NCBI GenBank assembly: GCA_001803645.1
Contig: MHDW01000011.1
Coordinates: 1,965-10,702 of the forward strand
From: Nitrospirae bacterium GWC2_42_7
GTDB taxonomy: Bacteria > Nitrospirota > Thermodesulfovibrionia > Thermodesulfovibrionales > UBA6898
Length of the DNA stretch: 8,738 nt
Reading direction: 5' to 3'
In this document: piece after piece, positions 5,806 to 8,738 of the stretch
Numbering within the stretch: the first letter of the stretch is position 1
Layout of the letters: each line of letters starts with the position of its first letter
Made by a program: the position numbers and the translations under genes
Notes under the pieces: generated by a model
Told to the model about the DNA's origin: nothing
What the model saw: only the letters and a program-made list of their open reading frames with translations
Database searches by the model: none

Positions 5806-6549
5806 ATGAAAAAAATTAGCTGGAAAATCTGGGTGGGTCTTTTATTAATATCTCTTACTATTGTTCTTCATTTCGTCCACTATCTGATTTTCAGGGACGC
5901 GCATCATGTTTTTATTTACATGTTCGGAGATATTGCTTTTCTTCCTCTTGAGGTGCTGCTCGTAACTTTTGTTATTGAACGCCTTCTTCATGAAAGGGAA
6001 AAAAAATCGCTGCTGAACAAAATGAACATGCTGATAGGCTCTTTTTACAGCGAGGTCGGCTCTCGTTTGATAAAAAATTGTTCAGGTTTTGCCTCAGATC
6101 TTTCTGAAATCAGCAGTCATATGCTTGTTTCGAACAAATGGTCTGATAAAGACTTTCAGAACGCAAAGATCTTTGTGCTCAATTCTGCCCCTGATATAGA
6201 CAGCAGAAAAGGCGATCTCGAATCTCTGAGAGCTTTTCTCGAAAACAAGAGGCCGTTTCTTTTGAGCCTTCTTGCAAACCCCAACATGCTTGAGCACGAC
6301 GCCTTCACAGACCTGCTCTGGGCAGTTTTTCATCTGGATGAAGAATTTTCTTTCAGGGACAACCTGAAAAATCTGCCTCCAACAGACTATCAGCACCTCT
6401 CAGGTGATATGAAGCGCGCATACACGCAGCTCCTTGCAGAATGGCTGGCATACATGAAACATCTTAAGAGCGATTATCCTTATCTTTTCTCTCTTGCAGC
6501 ACGCACAAATCCGCTTGATGCCAATGCAGATCCGGTGGTGAAAGAGTAA
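5806..6549 (+). CDS. Conserved-looking two-TM membrane protein of unknown function
   Basis: I cannot assign a function. The 247-aa protein starts at an ATG preceded by AGAGGAG 7 nt away. Residues 6-29 form a hydrophobic helix. Residues 35-61 (VFIYMFGDIAFLPLEVLLVTFVIERLL) form a second, with a DAHH motif at 31-34 in the short loop. The second helix carries acidic Asp42 and Glu49 and proline 47, unusual inside a membrane. A charged stretch HEREKK (62-67) marks the cytoplasmic side. The remaining 180 residues are soluble and mainly helical, with aromatic/acidic patches WAVFHLDEEFSFRDNL (172-187), MKRAYTQLLAEWLAYMKHLK (202-221) and YPYLFSLAARTNP (224-236). No kinase, nuclease, NTP-binding or metal motif is evident. 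A small membrane sensor or adaptor is possible. It is monocistronic and flanked by two copies of one repeat. Confidence 0.88.
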   Translation: MKKISWKIWVGLLLISLTIVLHFVHYLIFRDAHHVFIYMFGDIAFLPLEVLLVTFVIERLLHEREKKSLLNKMNMLIGSFYSEVGSRLIKNCSGFASDLSEISSHMLVSNKWSDKDFQNAKIFVLNSAPDIDSRKGDLESLRAFLENKRPFLLSLLANPNMLEHDAFTDLLWAVFHLDEEFSFRDNLKNLPPTDYQHLSGDMKRAYTQLLAEWLAYMKHLKSDYPYLFSLAARTNPLDANADPVVKE

Positions 6550-6624
6550 TGATTTTTCAACTTACCACCATTTCATCCCCTCCTAAAATAGCCAGAAGTA
6601 GGTGCCTTAGGCAGCGGGGAGCTA

Positions 6625-6767
6625 AAAGTCACAGACATCACCCTCCCCTTCATCCCCTCCCCTCAAGGGAGGGGAAATAATTAAACCCTCTCCACTGAAG
6701 GTCAAAGACTTATAGATGAAAGAGCGGGGCTGCCTACAGAGTGTCTTAACTTATGCACTCCTTAACC
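6625..6767. repeat. Hairpin-rich direct repeat, copy 2 (143 bp, partly decayed)
   Basis: It is in the same orientation and almost the same length as the copy at 5576-5720. The left third is identical over 42 bases (6635-6676), including the CCCCTCCC/GGGAGGGG hairpin. The right end (ACTTATGCACTCCTTAACC) also matches. The middle has lost the second and third hairpins through substitutions. It occupies the centre of the 390-bp gap 6550-6939, starting 75 bp after the membrane gene's stop codon. Confidence 0.75.
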
Positions 6768-6777
6768 CGCTTAATTC

Positions 6778-6855
6778 ATGAATTTCTCAGATGCGGGGAA
6801 AAAATTACTTGAATGTATAAGGTCTAAAATTGCAGGCAATGACATAGTGTCATAA
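6778..6855 (+). CDS. Tiny ORF, 25 codons, doubtful
   Basis: ATG to TAA encodes a peptide starting MNFSDAGKKLLECIRSKIAG, with a plausible amphipathic helix. There is no Shine-Dalgarno, and an in-frame stop lies two codons upstream of the ATG. It begins 11 bp after repeat copy 2. It could be a remnant of a decayed gene or chance. Confidence 0.12.
   Translation: MNFSDAGKKLLECIRSKIAGNDIVS
6839..6853. repeat. Perfect 6-bp inverted repeat ATGACA-TAG-TGTCAT
   Basis: Two 6-bp arms surround a 3-bp centre, about 90 bp past the end of the phosphohexomutase gene. It is too compact for a good terminator, since there is no U-tract, and has the form of a dimeric regulator site, but no promoter is recognised beside it. 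A second weak dyad (AAATC/GATTT with TCAA/TTGA inside) lies to its right, and otherwise I see nothing in 6856-6939. Confidence 0.3.
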
Positions 6856-6939
6856 AAACGAAGATTTTAAATCTCTCAAAACTTGAGGATTTCAAGAAAT
6901 TTTTTGGCCGTTCCTGAGAAGTTTATATATTATACTTTC

Positions 6940-8568
6940 TCACATCCCAAGCGCTTCTTTTGTCATCCTCTCGGCTGTTTCGAACACAGCCTTCTTGCCC
7001 TCTTCTGTCCTTGCCTCTATATAAAATCTCACCTTCGGTTCTGTGCCTGACGGCCTTATCATCAGCCATGAGCCGTCGTCAAACACAAGCTTTGTGCCGT
7101 CAACTGTTATTAATTTTTTGACGGTCCTTCTGCTTCCGCCGATCTCAAGCGAACTGCCTTCAGTATAGCGGTCCCTGATAACCGAGAGTTTTTTCAAAAG
7201 AGGTCCTCCGACAAGTGCATTGTCTACCACTATGCCGGAACGGTCCGGATAAAAATATCCGAATTCATCCATAATGTCCTTGAGATATTCGCCAAGGTTT
7301 TTGCCAGTAACCGCCATCATCTCAATCGCCAGAAGAAGCCCCATCAGAGCATCCTTTTCGAGAGTGTGATTATAAACTGATATGCCGTCAGATTCTTCGA
7401 ATGCAACTATCGCCCTTTCTTTAGATGTTTTCAACATATAAGGCCTGAAGTTCTTAAAACCTACTTTTGTCTCTTTTATAGGGATATTAAGTTTCTCCGC
7501 AATAGCATTCACAAAATTGCTCGTGCCTACAGATTTCGCAACAACACCTGAGATCTTCTTATGCACATGCAGGAAATGAAGGGCCATTGCTCCAAAATAG
7601 TTCATGGGTATCTGTGTTTTCCCGTCAGTATATCTGATACGGTCACCGTCAGGGTCCATTATCACTCCGAGCTTTAAACGCTCTCTGCTTTCTGAAAGAA
7701 CTTTCTCCACTTTTGCCATGTTCTTTTCTGAGGGCTCAGGAGCGATCCCGCCAAAAAGAAAATCGTCTTCTGTCCTTAAATATTTTATTTTCGGAGAATC
7801 ACCCAGTATCCTCTGTATTTTCCCTCTTGTTGCGCCGTGTACATTATCAATGCAGACAAGGCAGTCTGTATCTTTGATAAACCTGCGAATCTTCTCTAAA
7901 TCAATGGTCTTTCTATCGTTTATATATTTGATGTAAAGGGCTGTGAGGCCTGTCTTGTCATTTGCTGCCGGTTTTGTAGATTTTATGATAAGAGCCTCAT
8001 CCATCATTCTGTTTGCTATCTCTTCTATCTTTTCTGTGATCTCTGAGCCTGCAGGGCCTCCGTCCGAAGGGTTGAATTTAAAGCCTGCGTAATTTGCAGG
8101 ATTATGAGAAGGAGTAAGGTTTATTGCACAGGCTGCATTCAGCATCTCTATTCCTGCTGAGAATTCAGGGGTTGTTGCCTCGCCTGCATACCATGTTTTT
8201 ATATTTTCTTTCTGAAACAGTCCTATAACCTCCAATGCAAAATCAGGGCCGAGGAACCTGTTGTCATGTCCGACAATCACACCCCTTTTTCTTATTTCAT
8301 CAAGCCCTGACACACCCATTGCATTCATAACAGACAGGTCACTGCTTTTAAGCATCTCGATAATGGCTGAAGTAACGACCCTTATATTGTTGAATGTAAA
8401 ATCAGTTCCGATCTCACCCCTCCATCCTGATGTCCCGAATACTATCTTTGCAGGAGCAGTGTTCTCCCTTGCAAATCTTTCTATTTCGGTTAACAGTCCC
8501 CTGTTCTTTTTAACATCTGACATCATCAACTTCCAGCATGAAGAAGCATTATTAAAGGTCTGAGCCAT
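6940..8568 (-). CDS. Alpha-D-phosphohexomutase (phosphoglucomutase/phosphomannomutase family)
   Basis: It would interconvert the 1- and 6-phosphates of a hexose (glucose and/or mannose) through a phosphoserine, feeding glycogen, cell-wall or nucleotide-sugar synthesis. All four signature loops are present in the 542-aa protein: FGTSGWRG (44-51), TPSHNP with catalytic Ser154 (152-157), DPDGDR for Mg2+ (305-310), EESDG as the sugar-binding loop (391-395) and RPSGTEPK for phosphate (505-512). The sugar loop is ESDG rather than the ESGH of many PMM/PGM enzymes, so substrate choice cannot be read from it. The length of about 540 aa suits the longer bacterial PGM group rather than PMM/PGM (about 460) or GlmM (about 450). 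The start chosen is ATG 8566-8568 with AGGAGG 4 nt upstream; an in-frame TTG just before it is too close to that site. An alternative ATG pair lies at codons 15-16. Confidence 0.95.
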   Translation of the reverse strand: MAQTFNNASSCWKLMMSDVKKNRGLLTEIERFARENTAPAKIVFGTSGWRGEIGTDFTFNNIRVVTSAIIEMLKSSDLSVMNAMGVSGLDEIRKRGVIVGHDNRFLGPDFALEVIGLFQKENIKTWYAGEATTPEFSAGIEMLNAACAINLTPSHNPANYAGFKFNPSDGGPAGSEITEKIEEIANRMMDEALIIKSTKPAANDKTGLTALYIKYINDRKTIDLEKIRRFIKDTDCLVCIDNVHGATRGKIQRILGDSPKIKYLRTEDDFLFGGIAPEPSEKNMAKVEKVLSESRERLKLGVIMDPDGDRIRYTDGKTQIPMNYFGAMALHFLHVHKKISGVVAKSVGTSNFVNAIAEKLNIPIKETKVGFKNFRPYMLKTSKERAIVAFEESDGISVYNHTLEKDALMGLLLAIEMMAVTGKNLGEYLKDIMDEFGYFYPDRSGIVVDNALVGGPLLKKLSVIRDRYTEGSSLEIGGSRRTVKKLITVDGTKLVFDDGSWLMIRPSGTEPKVRFYIEARTEEGKKAVFETAERMTKEALGM

Positions 8569-8598
8569 CAAGCCTCCTGTTTTCCGTGTTGATTTAAT

Positions 8599-8607
8599 AT
8601 TTTATCA
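8599..8607 (-). promoter_or_regulatory. Extended -10 promoter of the phosphohexomutase gene
   Basis: On the minus strand TGATAAAAT contains an extended -10 (TG-N-TAAAAT; hexamer 8599-8604). The -35 region is poor: CTTTGT at 17 nt, or TTGTTT at 15 nt. The predicted start near 8592 gives a leader of about 24 nt carrying the AGGAGG site. Confidence 0.45.
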
Positions 8608-8665
8608 TAAGACAGGCTGAAACAAAGTAATATTGTGCTTGTTTTCAGTCAGAAAATCTGCAAAT

Positions 8666-8694
8666 TTGCTATAGTGCTCGGAATGTGATAAAAA
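8666..8694 (+). promoter_or_regulatory. Candidate promoter for the divergent right-edge gene
   Basis: TTGCTA (8666-8671), 17 nt, TAAAAA (8689-8694); each box matches about four consensus positions. The first ATG at 8701 lies 6 nt past the -10 box, at the expected transcription start, with only weak purine sequence before it. Confidence 0.3.
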
Positions 8695-8700
8695 GAGAAC

Positions 8701-8738
8701 ATGAGGAGCATGAAGGTCTCTTTCCACATGGCAAAGCC
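8701..8738 (+). CDS. Possible 5' end of a divergent gene (cut by the window)
   Basis: The frame open at the right edge starts at ATG 8701 (MRSMKVSFHMAKP) or at ATG 8710 (MKVSFHMAKP). GAGGAG at 8703-8708 is only 1 nt from the second ATG, too close to be its Shine-Dalgarno. The KVSFHMAKP stretch looks like the first beta strand of a soluble enzyme, but thirteen residues are not enough to name a family. It is divergent from the phosphohexomutase gene, so a shared role in carbohydrate metabolism is only a guess. Confidence 0.35.
   Translation, partial: MRSMKVSFHMAK

Noticed and set aside
8261..8563. 100-codon plus-strand frame opposite the phosphohexomutase
   Set aside because: It is a shadow of the conserved N-terminal domain, with no recognisable motif or ribosome binding site.

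Overview
The window looks like a chromosomal stretch of a moderately low-GC Gram-negative bacterium. The cytochrome c, the ferritin-like protein, the divergent RsmE and the interspersed palindromic repeats are reminiscent of Nitrospirota (Thermodesulfovibrionia-like) or a sulfate-reducer relative. That placement is inference from general resemblance, because no rRNA or marker-gene comparison was possible. No tRNA, rRNA, CRISPR array, intact IS element or phage gene was seen.

Layout. Positions 1-1432 hold three minus-strand genes of redox character. In transcription order they are a ferritin-like di-iron protein (995-1432), a secreted monoheme cytochrome c (430-810) and a partial multi-pass membrane protein with b-type-cytochrome-like histidines (378 to beyond the left edge). 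A strong hairpin terminator separates the last two. The gap 1433-1713 holds a possible decayed 118-bp element. Positions 1714-3305 hold two divergently transcribed SPOUT-superfamily RNA methyltransferases: rsmE (minus) and a trmJ-like gene (plus). Both appear to be transcribed from promoters whose -10 boxes sit 5-7 nt from the start codon, which suggests leaderless mRNAs.

A convergent intergenic region (3306-3469) carries a 55-bp double-hairpin repeat. It is followed by a complete transketolase gene (3470-5464, minus). Next comes a 247-aa two-TM membrane protein of unknown function (5806-6549, plus), bracketed by two direct copies of a 143-145-bp hairpin-rich repeat (5576-5720 and 6625-6767). 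The right end holds an alpha-D-phosphohexomutase (6940-8568, minus) and the first codons of a divergent plus-strand gene (8701 to the edge).

How it fits together. Transketolase and the phosphohexomutase are central carbon enzymes (pentose-phosphate and hexose-phosphate interconversion). The two methyltransferases are translation housekeeping. The left-hand trio may be a small respiratory or oxidative-stress module. The most unusual features are the repeat-bracketed membrane gene, the cluster of leaderless-type promoters beside genes with strong Shine-Dalgarno sites, and the terminator sitting directly before the membrane gene's ribosome binding site.
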